Assembly: GCA_934438055.1 (NCBI GenBank)
Contig: CAKSAY010000001.1
Location: forward strand, 62,001 to 126,000
Direction of reading: 5' to 3'
Length of the DNA: 64,000 bases
Source of the DNA: an uncultured Oscillospiraceae bacterium
GTDB lineage: Bacteria > Bacillota > Clostridia > Oscillospirales > Ruminococcaceae
Shown here: piece by piece, positions 1-7,929 of the stretch
How the letters are laid out: the number at the start of each line of letters is the position of its first letter
Position numbering within the stretch: the stretch's first letter is position 1
The notes under the pieces: generated by a model
What the model saw: the letters and a program-made list of their open reading frames with translations, nothing else
Told to the model about the DNA's origin: nothing
Database searches by the model: none
Position numbers and translations under genes: made by a program

Positions 1-117
1 ACGAAAAGCCGGATGCGCACCAAAAAACCGATAGGCATGACTATTATCTCCAGCTAAAAATAGAGAAATTTCTTTTTCTATATCCAGATGATTTCCATCT
101 ATAATTTGATTGTCCAT
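1..117 (-). CDS. glgB: 1,4-alpha-glucan branching enzyme, N-terminal fragment (gene runs off the left edge)
   Basis: Only the first 39 codons are in the window, read on the minus strand from an ATG at 117 preceded by a strong AAGGAGG site with normal spacing. The peptide contains LFLAGDNSHAYRFFGAHPAF, which matches the start of clostridial branching enzymes (a short helix, then '.Y.FFGAHP', before the first CBM48 strand). GlgB makes the alpha-1,6 branch points of glycogen. The catalytic domain is outside the window, so related GH13 enzymes with the same N-terminal module are possible. A promoter sits at 227-255. Confidence 0.68.
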   Translation of the reverse strand, partial: MDNQIIDGNHLDIEKEISLFLAGDNSHAYRFFGAHPAFR

Positions 118-226
118 AATATCCTCCTTAGCAAAACAGGCGTTAAAATCCTCTTAAACAAAAATCTCTATCGCCATAAAAGGAAAAACATCCTGTAAAG
201 CATTTCCAGCGAAAATTTATAAGTAT

Positions 227-255
227 ATTATAACAAAATAAAATTTGAAAATCAA
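227..255 (-). promoter_or_regulatory. Sigma-A type promoter for the glgB-like gene
   Basis: On the minus strand, TTGATT (255-250) and a consensus TATAAT (232-227) are separated by 17 bases. The start codon is about 110 bases downstream, leaving a leader with no structure I could recognise. Confidence 0.55.
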
Positions 256-475
256 GCAATAATTGTGCAAAATTTAATAAATCGCTTTATGTCATCCTAT
301 ATCGTTTTGGGGGTAAAATTGAATGAACCAAGAAAATTTTGTTCTGTAGTCGAGTCATAAGTCCTAAAGATGTATCTTTACATATGCAAACCTATCTGTT
401 CTTTCCTTGCACAGTGCAATGAGAATCCATTCATAGCCACAATCTATAATATTTTTAACATATTCGGGAAAACTA

Positions 476-556
476 AAAAGCCGCTGCTTTGTTTAGAACA
501 ATTTGCTTTATCAAATAACCCGATTGTGATAAAGAATGCAAACAAAGCAGCGGTTT
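476..556. repeat. Long imperfect inverted repeat over the start of the CmpB-like gene
   Basis: The arms CCGCTGCTTTGTTT (481-494) and AAACAAAGCAGCGG (540-553) are a perfect 14-bp inverted repeat. Inside it, TTTGCTTTATCA and TGATAAAG continue the pairing, so the whole segment can fold into one long hairpin whose 3' arm contains the proposed start codon at 536. The outer arm is the same sequence as the stem of the terminator after the gene (1018-1052). Upstream, TTGCACAGTGCAA (407-419) is a short palindrome and TATAAT at 445-450 could be a -10 element, but no good -35 is visible. Confidence 0.6.
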
Positions 557-1015
557 ACAACAAAAACAGGATGGAAGATTGCATTGAAAAAACAGCTTTG
601 GTTATTCACAATTGGCGGAGCCGTCTATTACCTTTTAGAATTATTTTGGAAAGGCAACAGTCATTGGAGCATGTTTGTTGTGGGTGGAATTTGTTTCCGT
701 GCAATCGGTATGGTGCGTATGTTTTTCTCACGAATTAACGTTCTTTGGCAGTGCCTCATTTGTGGAACGCTCATCACAGCAGTGGAATTTTTTAGCGGCT
801 GTTTCATCAATCTGCGGCTGCATTTATCCGTTTGGGATTATAGCGCCTTGCCTATGAATCTATTAGGACAAATCTGTCTTCCTTTTACAATGATTTGGGC
901 TGCTTTAAGTTTCTTCGGTTTGCAAGCCGATCGGATCTTGAACAAAAAATTCTCCATGAGCAAAACCAAGCCGCAAATGATTATTCATGAATTAAGCAAA
1001 ATTCGGCTCCATTAA
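536..1015 (+). CDS. Putative ABC-transporter type IV / CmpB-like membrane protein
   Basis: A 159-residue polytopic membrane protein with about four hydrophobic segments. It resembles the Pfam 'putative ABC-transporter type IV' (CmpB) family: an early YYLLELFWKGNSHWSMFVVGG segment is followed by an 'IT.VEF.SG' helix, 'VWDYS..P.NL.GQICL.F' and a final hydrophobic helix with a short basic tail. The molecular function of the family is not established. The ribosome-binding site before ATG 536 is weak (AAAG) and lies in the hairpin described at 476-556, so either initiation is controlled by that structure or the start is different. A strong terminator follows directly. Confidence 0.6.
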   Translation: MQTKQRFTTKTGWKIALKKQLWLFTIGGAVYYLLELFWKGNSHWSMFVVGGICFRAIGMVRMFFSRINVLWQCLICGTLITAVEFFSGCFINLRLHLSVWDYSALPMNLLGQICLPFTMIWAALSFFGLQADRILNKKFSMSKTKPQMIIHELSKIRLH

Positions 1016-1017
1016 CA

Positions 1018-1052
1018 AAAAAGCAGCGGCTAAAATCAAGCCGCTGCTTTTT
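1018..1052. terminator. Bidirectional terminator between the CmpB-like gene and the convergent membrane-protein gene
   Basis: AAAAAGCAGCGGC (1018-1030) and GCCGCTGCTTTTT (1040-1052) form a 13-bp perfect stem with a 9-base loop, A-rich before and T-rich after, so it can act on both strands. Confidence 0.85.
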
Positions 1053-1075
1053 CACTCCTTTATCCGGTCGCGTTA

Positions 1076-1906
1076 CTAAGGAGCGATAGAGCTATCTGAA
1101 ACAGCATCTGTGCCGGATGAAGTCGTTTGACTTTGTGTTGATTCTTCTGATGAGACTTCCCCATTATCAGATTGTGCATCCGATGATGAAGTCTGCGAAT
1201 CGGTTGATGGCAACGTTGCGCCGTTCTGCGTGTTATTGCTCATCCGGATTTGCTGCACAACATAGCTGTCTCCTTGTTTTTGTAAGAGATAATCCATATA
1301 CTTAAAAGGTTCTTGTTCCCGATCGTTGGTGTTTGCACCCCACGCATCCCCTTGCGGCTGATAACCAACATGTAAAAGCACAGAATCGCCATCGTTCGTT
1401 ATTTTCTCCACCTTTGGCTGATAGGAGAAAAATTGAATGTCCCTTTGCACCATATACATCTGTGTCTCTCCTGAATACTCAAATGTATACGCAGAGGTGG
1501 CTACTGTCGCGTCCTGATAAGGCACATCTCCAAAGAGCTTTTTAATATGTGCGTTAACATCGATTGCAGGTATGTAAACAGTCATATCGTCCCCCTGATA
1601 GTCATATTGATTGCCATTAAGAACAATATCCAGAATGCCCGCCGCTATAATAGTGCTGTTATCAAGATTTTCCGGCGCGTCCACAGCAGGGGGATCTAGC
1701 ATCACCACAGGCGCTATCATTTTTTCGTAATCCTGTTTGCTGCCCTGTTGGCTAATCAAATAGGTAACTCCCTCAACTGCATAGATAACCGTAAACACAA
1801 CGCCGACTACTGCAAAAACAGTCACCAAAACGCCAACAATGATAGTTATTATTCTATTAGGAAAAATACTGTCTTTCTTTGCTATTATGTTTTTTTCATC
1901 TTCCAT
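1076..1906 (-). CDS. Hypothetical single-pass membrane protein with large extracytoplasmic domain
   Basis: I do not recognise the family. The product of 276 residues has a short charged N-terminus, one transmembrane helix (about residues 19-44, rich in I/V/F), an extracytoplasmic domain of about 170 residues and a Ser/Thr/Gln-rich low-complexity tail of about 50 residues. The start at 1906 (MEDEKN) is chosen because GAAGGAG lies 9 bases upstream; an ATG 18 bases earlier has no such site. It follows proA after 14 bases and may be cotranscribed with proBA, but nothing in the sequence links it to proline synthesis. The disordered tail suggests exposure at the wall. Confidence 0.6.
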   Translation of the reverse strand: MEDEKNIIAKKDSIFPNRIITIIVGVLVTVFAVVGVVFTVIYAVEGVTYLISQQGSKQDYEKMIAPVVMLDPPAVDAPENLDNSTIIAAGILDIVLNGNQYDYQGDDMTVYIPAIDVNAHIKKLFGDVPYQDATVATSAYTFEYSGETQMYMVQRDIQFFSYQPKVEKITNDGDSVLLHVGYQPQGDAWGANTNDREQEPFKYMDYLLQKQGDSYVVQQIRMSNNTQNGATLPSTDSQTSSSDAQSDNGEVSSEESTQSQTTSSGTDAVSDSSIAP

Positions 1907-1920
1907 GAATATTCTCCTTC

Positions 1921-3162
1921 TCACCGAATTTGTCCGTCTCCTCGAATAATATATTTATAGGTGGTCAGTTCGTTTAGTCCCATAGGCCCCCTTGCATGAA
2001 GCTTCTGGGTTGAAATACCAATTTCAGCGCCATAACCAAACTCGCCGCCGTCGGTAAAGCGTGTAGATGCATTCACATACACTGCCGCTGCATCCACTTT
2101 GTTCACAAATGCATCCGCAGCGCTTAAACTGTTTGTAACAATCGCCTCTGAATGTCCGCTGGAATATTGGGCAATATGATCAAGGGCCTGCTGCTCGTCT
2201 TCAACCACTTTCACAGCCATCTTATAATCTAAAAATTCTGTTTGATAAGCCTCTTCTGTCGCCGGCTCGATTCCCTTAAGAATCTCCCGCGTTTTTTTGC
2301 AGCCATATAGCACAACTGAAGATGTTTGCAACGCAAGCGCAACAGCCGGCAAAAATTCAGACGCAATGTCTTTGTGAACCAACAAAGTCTCAGCCGCATT
2401 GCAAACAGAAGGCCTACTGGTTTTCGCATTGTCAACAATAGCAACTGCCATCTCCACTGAAGCGTCTTTATCCACATAAATATGACAATTTCCGCTCCCG
2501 GTTTCAATCACAGGAACCGTCGCATTCTCTACCACAGTTCGAATCAAAGAACGACCTCCACGGGGAATTAAGGCGTCAAGATAGTCGGTGAGTTTCATCA
2601 TAGCTGCTGCACTTTCTCTTGTAGTGTCTTCAACCAAAGCAACAGTTTCCTTTGGAAGCCCCGCTCGAACAATAGCGTCCTGCATCAATGCAACAAGAGC
2701 GCAATTTGAACAAATTGCCTCCTTTCCACCCCGAAGTAAAACAGCGTTGCCCGCTTTAAGACACAAAGAGGCAGCGTCCACACAAACATTGGGTCTTGCC
2801 TCAAAAATAATGCCAATGGTTCCAATAGAAACAGCGACCTTTTGAATCCTCAAACCGTTTGGCCGAACAAAACCGTCCAAAATTCTTCCAACCGGATCCT
2901 TAGCATCAAGTAGCTTTTGAACGCCGTCTGCCATTCCCTCAATTCTCTCCTCATTCAACAGAAGACGGTCAATCAATGGCGCAGATAATTGATTCTCCTT
3001 TGCCCTTGCAATGTCTTTCTGATTAGCTTCTAGAATTTCCTTCTTGTGATTTAGCAAAGCTGTGCGAATCTCTTCTAAGGCTCTATTCTTCTGTTGGGCA
3101 GAGGCTCCATTCACCTGCATCGCTGCATGATGAACACTCCTGCCAAGCTGTTCAACTGTCAT
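1921..3162 (-). CDS. proA: Gamma-glutamyl phosphate reductase
   Basis: 413 residues, full length for the family. ProA reduces gamma-glutamyl phosphate to glutamate semialdehyde with NADPH, the second step of proline synthesis, in the cytoplasm. Visible family features are the LIPRGG segment, the ETGSGNCH segment, the active-site cysteine in RPSVCNAAE, and the C-terminal signature FGYGAEIGISTQKLHARGPM. The start at 3162 has AAGGAG at normal distance. It lies 12 bases after the proB stop, with its ribosome-binding site in the gap, so the two genes form an operon and are probably translationally coupled. Confidence 0.96.
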   Translation of the reverse strand: MTVEQLGRSVHHAAMQVNGASAQQKNRALEEIRTALLNHKKEILEANQKDIARAKENQLSAPLIDRLLLNEERIEGMADGVQKLLDAKDPVGRILDGFVRPNGLRIQKVAVSIGTIGIIFEARPNVCVDAASLCLKAGNAVLLRGGKEAICSNCALVALMQDAIVRAGLPKETVALVEDTTRESAAAMMKLTDYLDALIPRGGRSLIRTVVENATVPVIETGSGNCHIYVDKDASVEMAVAIVDNAKTSRPSVCNAAETLLVHKDIASEFLPAVALALQTSSVVLYGCKKTREILKGIEPATEEAYQTEFLDYKMAVKVVEDEQQALDHIAQYSSGHSEAIVTNSLSAADAFVNKVDAAAVYVNASTRFTDGGEFGYGAEIGISTQKLHARGPMGLNELTTYKYIIRGDGQIR

Positions 3163-3174
3163 AACTCTCTCCTT

Positions 3175-3951
3175 TCAATCTAATAAAAAGCGGGTTCCAA
3201 CCTCTTCTCCATTCAAGAGTTTATACATATCTTGCGGTTTTTTGCCATCTAAAATCGCTGTTTCAATTCCCTTTTGAGCTGCTATTTGTGCCGCATCAAT
3301 TTTTGTGATCATTCCACCAGTGCCAAAGGCGCTTCCTTTCCCCTGCGCCGCCTTTCGAACTGCATCATCTATTTTATGCACTAAGGGAATTCTTTTTGCC
3401 ATTTTATTTTCTAAAGGGTTATCAGTATAAAGCCCATCTATGTCCGTTAGAATAATAAGTAAGTCTGCCTGTACCATACCGGCAACAATGGCCGATAGCG
3501 TGTCATTGTCACCAAATTCAAGTTCATCAGTAGAAACCGTATCGTTTTCATTGACAATTGGAATGACGCCCATTTCAAACAGTCTATTAAAGGTATTGCA
3601 AACATTGTGACGCTTTTCCTGCTTATCCACGCTGTAGCGAGTTAATAGAATTTGAGAAATGATGTGGTTATATTCTCCAAATAATCTATCGTAAACATAC
3701 ATCAATTCGGATTGCCCAATAGAAGCACAGGCCTGTTTTGTGGGAATGTCTTTAGGCATAGAGCGAAACCCGAGTTTTCCTGCACCAACACCAATAGAAC
3801 CGGAGGAAACCATCACAATTTCAAAGCCGGCGTTTTTCAAATCTGCCACAACCTGAACCAATTTCTCCATGCTACGATAGTTGAGCAAACCCGTTTTGTG
3901 GGTAAGTGTTGAGGTGCCCACCTTAATCGTCAATCTTTTGTATTTGTTCAT
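3175..3951 (-). CDS. proB: Glutamate 5-kinase, short form without PUA domain
   Basis: 258 residues of amino-acid-kinase fold, phosphorylating glutamate to gamma-glutamyl phosphate, the first committed step of proline synthesis. The N-terminal IKVGTSTL, the VSSGSIGVG loop, the NENDTVS segment and the FGTGGMITKIDAA motif are all present. The C-terminal PUA RNA-binding domain of the ~370-residue enzymes is absent; the short form is common in Clostridia. The gene starts inside the 3' end of the upstream phosphatase gene (29-base overlap) and is followed by proA. Confidence 0.95.
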   Translation of the reverse strand: MNKYKRLTIKVGTSTLTHKTGLLNYRSMEKLVQVVADLKNAGFEIVMVSSGSIGVGAGKLGFRSMPKDIPTKQACASIGQSELMYVYDRLFGEYNHIISQILLTRYSVDKQEKRHNVCNTFNRLFEMGVIPIVNENDTVSTDELEFGDNDTLSAIVAGMVQADLLIILTDIDGLYTDNPLENKMAKRIPLVHKIDDAVRKAAQGKGSAFGTGGMITKIDAAQIAAQKGIETAILDGKKPQDMYKLLNGEEVGTRFLLD

Positions 3952-4642
3952 TCAAAATCTCCTCTTTTTGAAATTCCCTTGCATCGTAAGGAAAAACATG
4001 ATAAGAGGGTGCAGTCAAGTCTATGTTTTCTCGTACAATTGGAATCTCCTGATACACTTCAAAGAATTGATCACGCCCCCACATCTGCGAAGATGTGGTG
4101 ACAGAAAATCCCTTGCCCGCTTCCATGCTCCACCCAGACGGATCGCGCTGTGGAATGCCGAATTTAGCCAGCAAAAGCGTTAAAACGCCTGCATGGCCCA
4201 CAAGCGCGACGTCGGTTAACCCCTCCTGCATGATTTCTAAAAGCATTTGGTGAAAGCCCGCACAAACGCGGTTTTCAAAAACCTCTCTTTCTTCTCCCTG
4301 TGGCGGTGCATCGGTCATTCCACTCGCAAACCATGCGGAAAAATCAGCGTTTTGCAAAAGCTCATCCAGTGACTTGTTTTCAAATACTCCAAAGTGATAT
4401 TCGGTCATTGACGGAAGTGTTTGCACATATGCATCCGGAAATAAAATCTGTGCAGTCTGCACACAACGGCAAAGCGGACTCGAATAAACCTTTTGCACAA
4501 CCGGATAGTCTTCTTTTGCCAGAGCAAGCAACGCCTTCTCTCCCGCCCTACAAAGCGGGAGATCAGTTGTGCCAATATAACGCCCTTGTATATTCGCTTC
4601 TGTCAAACCATGTCGAATCAAGTGTATTCTATAATTCCTCAA
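3923..4642 (-). CDS. Histidine phosphatase family protein (phosphoglycerate mutase-like)
   Basis: 239 residues. The RHGLTEAN motif carries the catalytic histidine and arginine of the two-histidine phosphatase superfamily. The later 'YSSPLCRCVQTAQIL' and 'VGHAGVLTLL' segments supply the other active-site arginine and second histidine. Substrate is unknown; relatives include alpha-ribazole phosphatase (CobC) and GpmB-type enzymes, and the neighbourhood gives no cobalamin genes. The start is taken as TTG at 4642 because GGAAGGA lies 9 bases upstream; an upstream ATG at 4669 has no site. It overlaps proB by 29 bases and is probably the first gene of the operon. Confidence 0.8.
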   Translation of the reverse strand: MRNYRIHLIRHGLTEANIQGRYIGTTDLPLCRAGEKALLALAKEDYPVVQKVYSSPLCRCVQTAQILFPDAYVQTLPSMTEYHFGVFENKSLDELLQNADFSAWFASGMTDAPPQGEEREVFENRVCAGFHQMLLEIMQEGLTDVALVGHAGVLTLLLAKFGIPQRDPSGWSMEAGKGFSVTTSSQMWGRDQFFEVYQEIPIVRENIDLTAPSYHVFPYDAREFQKEEILNEQIQKIDD

Positions 4643-4716
4643 TGGTACACTTCCTTCCAAATAAAACAATTTTTTATGATGTTTTCGACATATTAGGAGA
4701 ATTTCTTATTTTATTC

Positions 4717-4745
4717 TTTACAAATCGTAGCGTTTATACTATAAT
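4717..4745 (+). promoter_or_regulatory. Promoter of the XRE regulator
   Basis: TTTACA (4717-4722), 17-base spacer, TATAAT (4740-4745). The GTG start is 36 bases downstream of the -10. Confidence 0.7.
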
Positions 4746-4780
4746 TTACTATATGTTAATTTTAGAGTTGGAGGTGCCAA

Positions 4781-5482
4781 GTGAAGATGAGCGCTGATTT
4801 TTCAAGAATTATAACTCTATTACGCAAAGAAAAAGGCATCAGCCAAAAACAGGCGGCCAAAGATCTCGAAATCTCTCAGGCTCTGCTTTCCCACTACGAA
4901 AAAGGAATCCGTGAATGCGGTCTTGCATTTGTAATTCGCGCCGCTGACTACTATCACGTCTCCTGCGACTTTCTTTTAGGTCGTTCGCCGGAAAGAGAAG
5001 GGACTACCATCACTATAGAACAGATTCCTGATAGTTCTAAAAAAAAGGAGCTTCCCAACCCTAGAACGCTTCAGGCAATCTACAATAAAAAACTGCTGTT
5101 TAGTTCTCTAAATATATTATTTGATTTAATTGGAAAATCCGGCAATAAAACGCTATTAAAAGAGGTTTCTTCCTTTCTCACTTTATCTGTCTATCGTATG
5201 TTTCGCATTGTGTTTCGAGCAAACAAGAAAAACAACGAAGAGATGTTTGTTGTTCCTGCCTGTCTTGCAAATCAGCGGGCACAGGCCAACATGATTTTGC
5301 ACGAAGCAACTGCAACTGCTATTTGCGACAGCTCGTTGCCAAAAGCTTTTCCGCCGGTGCAGGAGCTTGATGCGCTTTTAATAAATATGCAAACGCTCGA
5401 TTCAAATTACCCCGAGGACAAGTCCGCTTTGCTAAATTTGATTAAAAACTGCGAAACACAGCTTTCAAAAACAGAAAAATAA
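4781..5482 (+). CDS. XRE-family helix-turn-helix regulator
   Basis: 233 residues. Residues 7-65 form a typical lambda-repressor-like HTH (LRKEKGISQKQAAKDL, then SQALLSHYEKG), followed by the common 'YY.VS.DFLLGR' end of the domain. The C-terminal ~160 residues are helical and I do not recognise a ligand-binding family. The GTG start at 4781 has GGAGG 6 bases upstream. It is transcribed divergently from the phosphatase-proBA operon from its own near-consensus promoter. Target genes are unknown. Confidence 0.8.
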   Translation: MKMSADFSRIITLLRKEKGISQKQAAKDLEISQALLSHYEKGIRECGLAFVIRAADYYHVSCDFLLGRSPEREGTTITIEQIPDSSKKKELPNPRTLQAIYNKKLLFSSLNILFDLIGKSGNKTLLKEVSSFLTLSVYRMFRIVFRANKKNNEEMFVVPACLANQRAQANMILHEATATAICDSSLPKAFPPVQELDALLINMQTLDSNYPEDKSALLNLIKNCETQLSKTEK

Positions 5483-5653
5483 ATGAATATTTAATATTGT
5501 AACATAATTTGACGGATTAGAAAAGGGTATAAATAAAAACAACCTAAAATAGTTCTGAAATCTTACTGTAGTCTGAAACCCAACGTCCATGCAATGTTTT
5601 ATTACAGTATCGCGAACGATTGTAATGCTTCTTGATTTTTATATGCGCTAATA

Positions 5654-5693
5654 AAAGCGGGCATCTTGCTCATTATGGCAATATGCCCGCTTT
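5654..5693. terminator. Bidirectional terminator between XRE gene and mtnN
   Basis: AAAGCGGGCAT (5654-5664) pairs perfectly with ATGCCCGCTTT (5683-5693). It lies between two convergent genes and can serve both. The 170 bases between the XRE stop and the stem show nothing else. Confidence 0.7.
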
Positions 5694-5715
5694 AAAACTT
5701 GACAGAATACAGATT

Positions 5716-6402
5716 TTACATATTAGAAATAAAGGCAGCTAGCAGCTCAATGGAACGAGCTGCCGCTCTGTCGGAAAATTTAGAATAGTCCTCATCTGCC
5801 TTATCATCGCCATTGTCTGAAATAATACGAAAAGCGCCAAAATTCACTCCTGCGCGCAAACAGGCGCAAGCAATGGCAGCAGACTCCATCTCAAAAGCAA
5901 TTGCATGAAAAGCTCTATGAATTCTGTCTATCTTTTCATTTGAAGAAACAAACTGATCTCCCGTTGCAAAAACGCCGCAAACAGGTTTTTCCCCCAGCGA
6001 AACAGCAGTAGTCTCTAATTTTTCTCTAACCCAATCTGTGGTGGAAATATTAACAACATCCAAACCGTAAACATACCCCAACGGATCGCCCAAAGATGTC
6101 GTGTCCAAATCATGTTGCACAAGAGATTGTGCAATAACAAGATCATTTACCTTTAATGTTTTATATCCTCCTGCAACGCCCGTTGAAAGAATCAAATCAG
6201 GCTGATAACCCATAATCATTGTTTGGGTGCATAAAGCGGCATTCACCTTACCCGGATTAGAGGTCATGCAAACAATTTCGTGCCCATACATATTTCCAAC
6301 CACCGTCTTTGCGCTACAGATGGTCTCAACATGTGAAATATCCATTTTTTGGTGTATACCCTCAGTTTCTTTATTCATAGCGCCTATAATGCCAATTTTC
6401 AA
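5716..6402 (-). CDS. mtnN: 5'-methylthioadenosine/S-adenosylhomocysteine nucleosidase
   Basis: 228 residues, normal length. The enzyme cleaves adenine from methylthioadenosine and S-adenosylhomocysteine, in methionine salvage and the activated methyl cycle. Family features seen: IGIIGAMNKE at the start, the STGVAGG loop, FATGDQFV, the FEMESAAIA segment with the substrate-binding Met-Glu, and the ISDNGD segment with the catalytic aspartate. The start is TTG at 6402, fixed by AAGGAGG 8 bases upstream. Transcribed alone. Confidence 0.94.
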   Translation of the reverse strand: MKIGIIGAMNKETEGIHQKMDISHVETICSAKTVVGNMYGHEIVCMTSNPGKVNAALCTQTMIMGYQPDLILSTGVAGGYKTLKVNDLVIAQSLVQHDLDTTSLGDPLGYVYGLDVVNISTTDWVREKLETTAVSLGEKPVCGVFATGDQFVSSNEKIDRIHRAFHAIAFEMESAAIACACLRAGVNFGAFRIISDNGDDKADEDYSKFSDRAAARSIELLAAFISNM

Positions 6403-6571
6403 AATTCTTCCTCCTTAAACCCTCTCTGTTTGGGTTGCGAAATGAACAAAAATGTGCTATTATGTCAAAAAACACATCACAGAATCAAGACATTTGCTTG
6501 TATACTAAACAACAGATGTCCTTGTTCTCTGCGCTAGGTGAACTATCCTAGTCTAAAAATATTTTAATAAC

Positions 6572-6597
6572 GGGGCAAAGCCCCTATCGAAGTGGGG
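6572..6597 (+). promoter_or_regulatory. Two mutually exclusive mini-hairpins over the ung ribosome-binding site
   Basis: GGGG (6572-6575) can pair with CCCC (6581-6584), and the same CCCC can instead pair with GGGG (6594-6597), the only Shine-Dalgarno-like stretch before the ung start at 6606. The pairing is seen in the sequence; a regulatory role is inference. Confidence 0.3.
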
Positions 6598-6605
6598 TTA
6601 TTAAT

Positions 6606-7280
6606 ATGGTAATAATCGGAAACGATTGGGATAAACTTCTTAAAGACGAATTTCAAAAAGAATACTACCAAAGACTGCGTCGCATTTTAGCGCATGAATA
6701 TAAAACGCACACTATATATCCGAATATGCACGATATATTCAACGCATTAAAATACACCTCTTATCATGACGCAAAAGTAGTTCTTCTCGGACAAGACCCC
6801 TATCACGGACCGGGTCAAGCGCATGGATTGTCCTTTTCTGTAAAAAAAGGGGTGAATCCGCCTCCGTCTGAACAAAACATATTTAAAGAATTAAAAGACG
6901 ATCTCGGCTGCGAAACTCCGTCAAACGGTGATTTAACGGCGTGGGCAACACAAGGCGTCGTTCTCTTAAATACAACCCTGACCGTAAGGGAACATCAAGC
7001 AAACAGCCATCAGGCAATTGGCTGGCAGCTTTTCACCGATCGTATTATTTCCCTTTTAGATCAAAGAGAAACGCCATTGGTTTTCCTTCTCTGGGGAAAC
7101 AATGCAAAAAGAAAAACCGAGCTTATCAAAAACCGCCGGCATTATATTCTAACGGCGGCGCATCCAAGCCCCTTTTCCGCACAAAACGGTTTTTTCGGCT
7201 GCAAACACTTCTCAAAAGCAAACGCCTTTTTGCAGTCACGTGGGTTAACACCCATTGATTGGAGTTTAGCAGGAAAGTAG
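6606..7280 (+). CDS. ung: Uracil-DNA glycosylase, family 1
   Basis: 224 residues, full length. Ung removes uracil from DNA to start base-excision repair. The catalytic water-activating loop GQDPYHGPGQAHGLSFSV, the 'LLNTTLTV' strand, the uracil-contacting LLWG..A segment and the HPSPFSA DNA-intercalation loop are all present. The ATG at 6606 follows only a GGGG stretch that can be folded away (see 6572-6597). Single gene with a terminator about 190 bases downstream. Confidence 0.96.
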   Translation: MVIIGNDWDKLLKDEFQKEYYQRLRRILAHEYKTHTIYPNMHDIFNALKYTSYHDAKVVLLGQDPYHGPGQAHGLSFSVKKGVNPPPSEQNIFKELKDDLGCETPSNGDLTAWATQGVVLLNTTLTVREHQANSHQAIGWQLFTDRIISLLDQRETPLVFLLWGNNAKRKTELIKNRRHYILTAAHPSPFSAQNGFFGCKHFSKANAFLQSRGLTPIDWSLAGK

Positions 7281-7467
7281 CTCTCTGCTTCAAAAAGCAA
7301 ACTGTCCTTTCTAACAATTCTAAATGCTACAAATACAGCATCCCCATTCAGTAAAAAATTGTCAACTCGTCCGACAGTAGACATTTTTATAATGGATTGT
7401 GCCATTGTTAAAATAGGATTATCGACATAGAAGACATCTGTGCAAACAGAGATTTGAGCTGTGTTAT

Positions 7468-7508
7468 AAAAAAGATTCTACGCCAATGAAGCGTTAGAAT
7501 CTTTTTTT
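7468..7508. terminator. Bidirectional terminator between ung and the zinc-ribbon gene
   Basis: AAAAAAGATTCTA pairs with TAGAATCTTTTTT around a CGC/GCG inner pair. It sits directly after the stop of the minus-strand zinc-ribbon gene and is followed by T-runs on both strands. Confidence 0.8.
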
Positions 7509-7509
7509 A

Positions 7510-7929
7510 TTATTCTTCTACTTCTTCTTGAAAAGTGGAATCATTGTTTTCACAACGACTCTCCTGTTTCTCTAAATTGCAGCCGCAATGGGAACAATAT
7601 TTTGCAGACATTGGATTGTTTTCACCACAGCAAGGACATTTAAGGTTCTTTTTTAATGAGGCAATTTTGCTTTCTGTCTCATTCAGCTTTTCAATTAACT
7701 GATCAATCTCTTCGACAATTGCGCTAACGAGTTCAGGATTATCATACTCTGCTTTGGTCATGCTATAAACAGCGCTGCCGAGTTTTTTATACTGCTCTTG
7801 AATATCGTTTCCTATCTGAACAGCCTGCAATTTGCATTTAGAAAGTTCAACTACCTCCCCGGCTTTTTTACCTGTAGCATCCGCAGCAGACTTTGCCTTT
7901 CCTAAAAGATTATCAAAACTGGTATTCAT
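7510..7929 (-). CDS. Small coiled-coil protein with C-terminal zinc ribbon
   Basis: 139 residues. The first ~95 residues are helical with heptad character and no hydrophobic membrane segment. Residues ~98-117 hold a zinc ribbon CPCCG-x8-YCSHCG, followed by an acidic tail. Proteins of this layout are common single genes in Clostridia and have no assigned role. The start at 7929 has AGGAGG 7 bases upstream, and a strong terminator follows the stop. Confidence 0.7.
   Translation of the reverse strand: MNTSFDNLLGKAKSAADATGKKAGEVVELSKCKLQAVQIGNDIQEQYKKLGSAVYSMTKAEYDNPELVSAIVEEIDQLIEKLNETESKIASLKKNLKCPCCGENNPMSAKYCSHCGCNLEKQESRCENNDSTFQEEVEE

Noticed and set aside
4684..4690. TGTCGAA on the minus strand, a Spo0A-box-like heptamer upstream of the phosphatase-proBA operon
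   Set aside because: A single 7-base match is expected by chance in a 64-kb window, and there is no second box.
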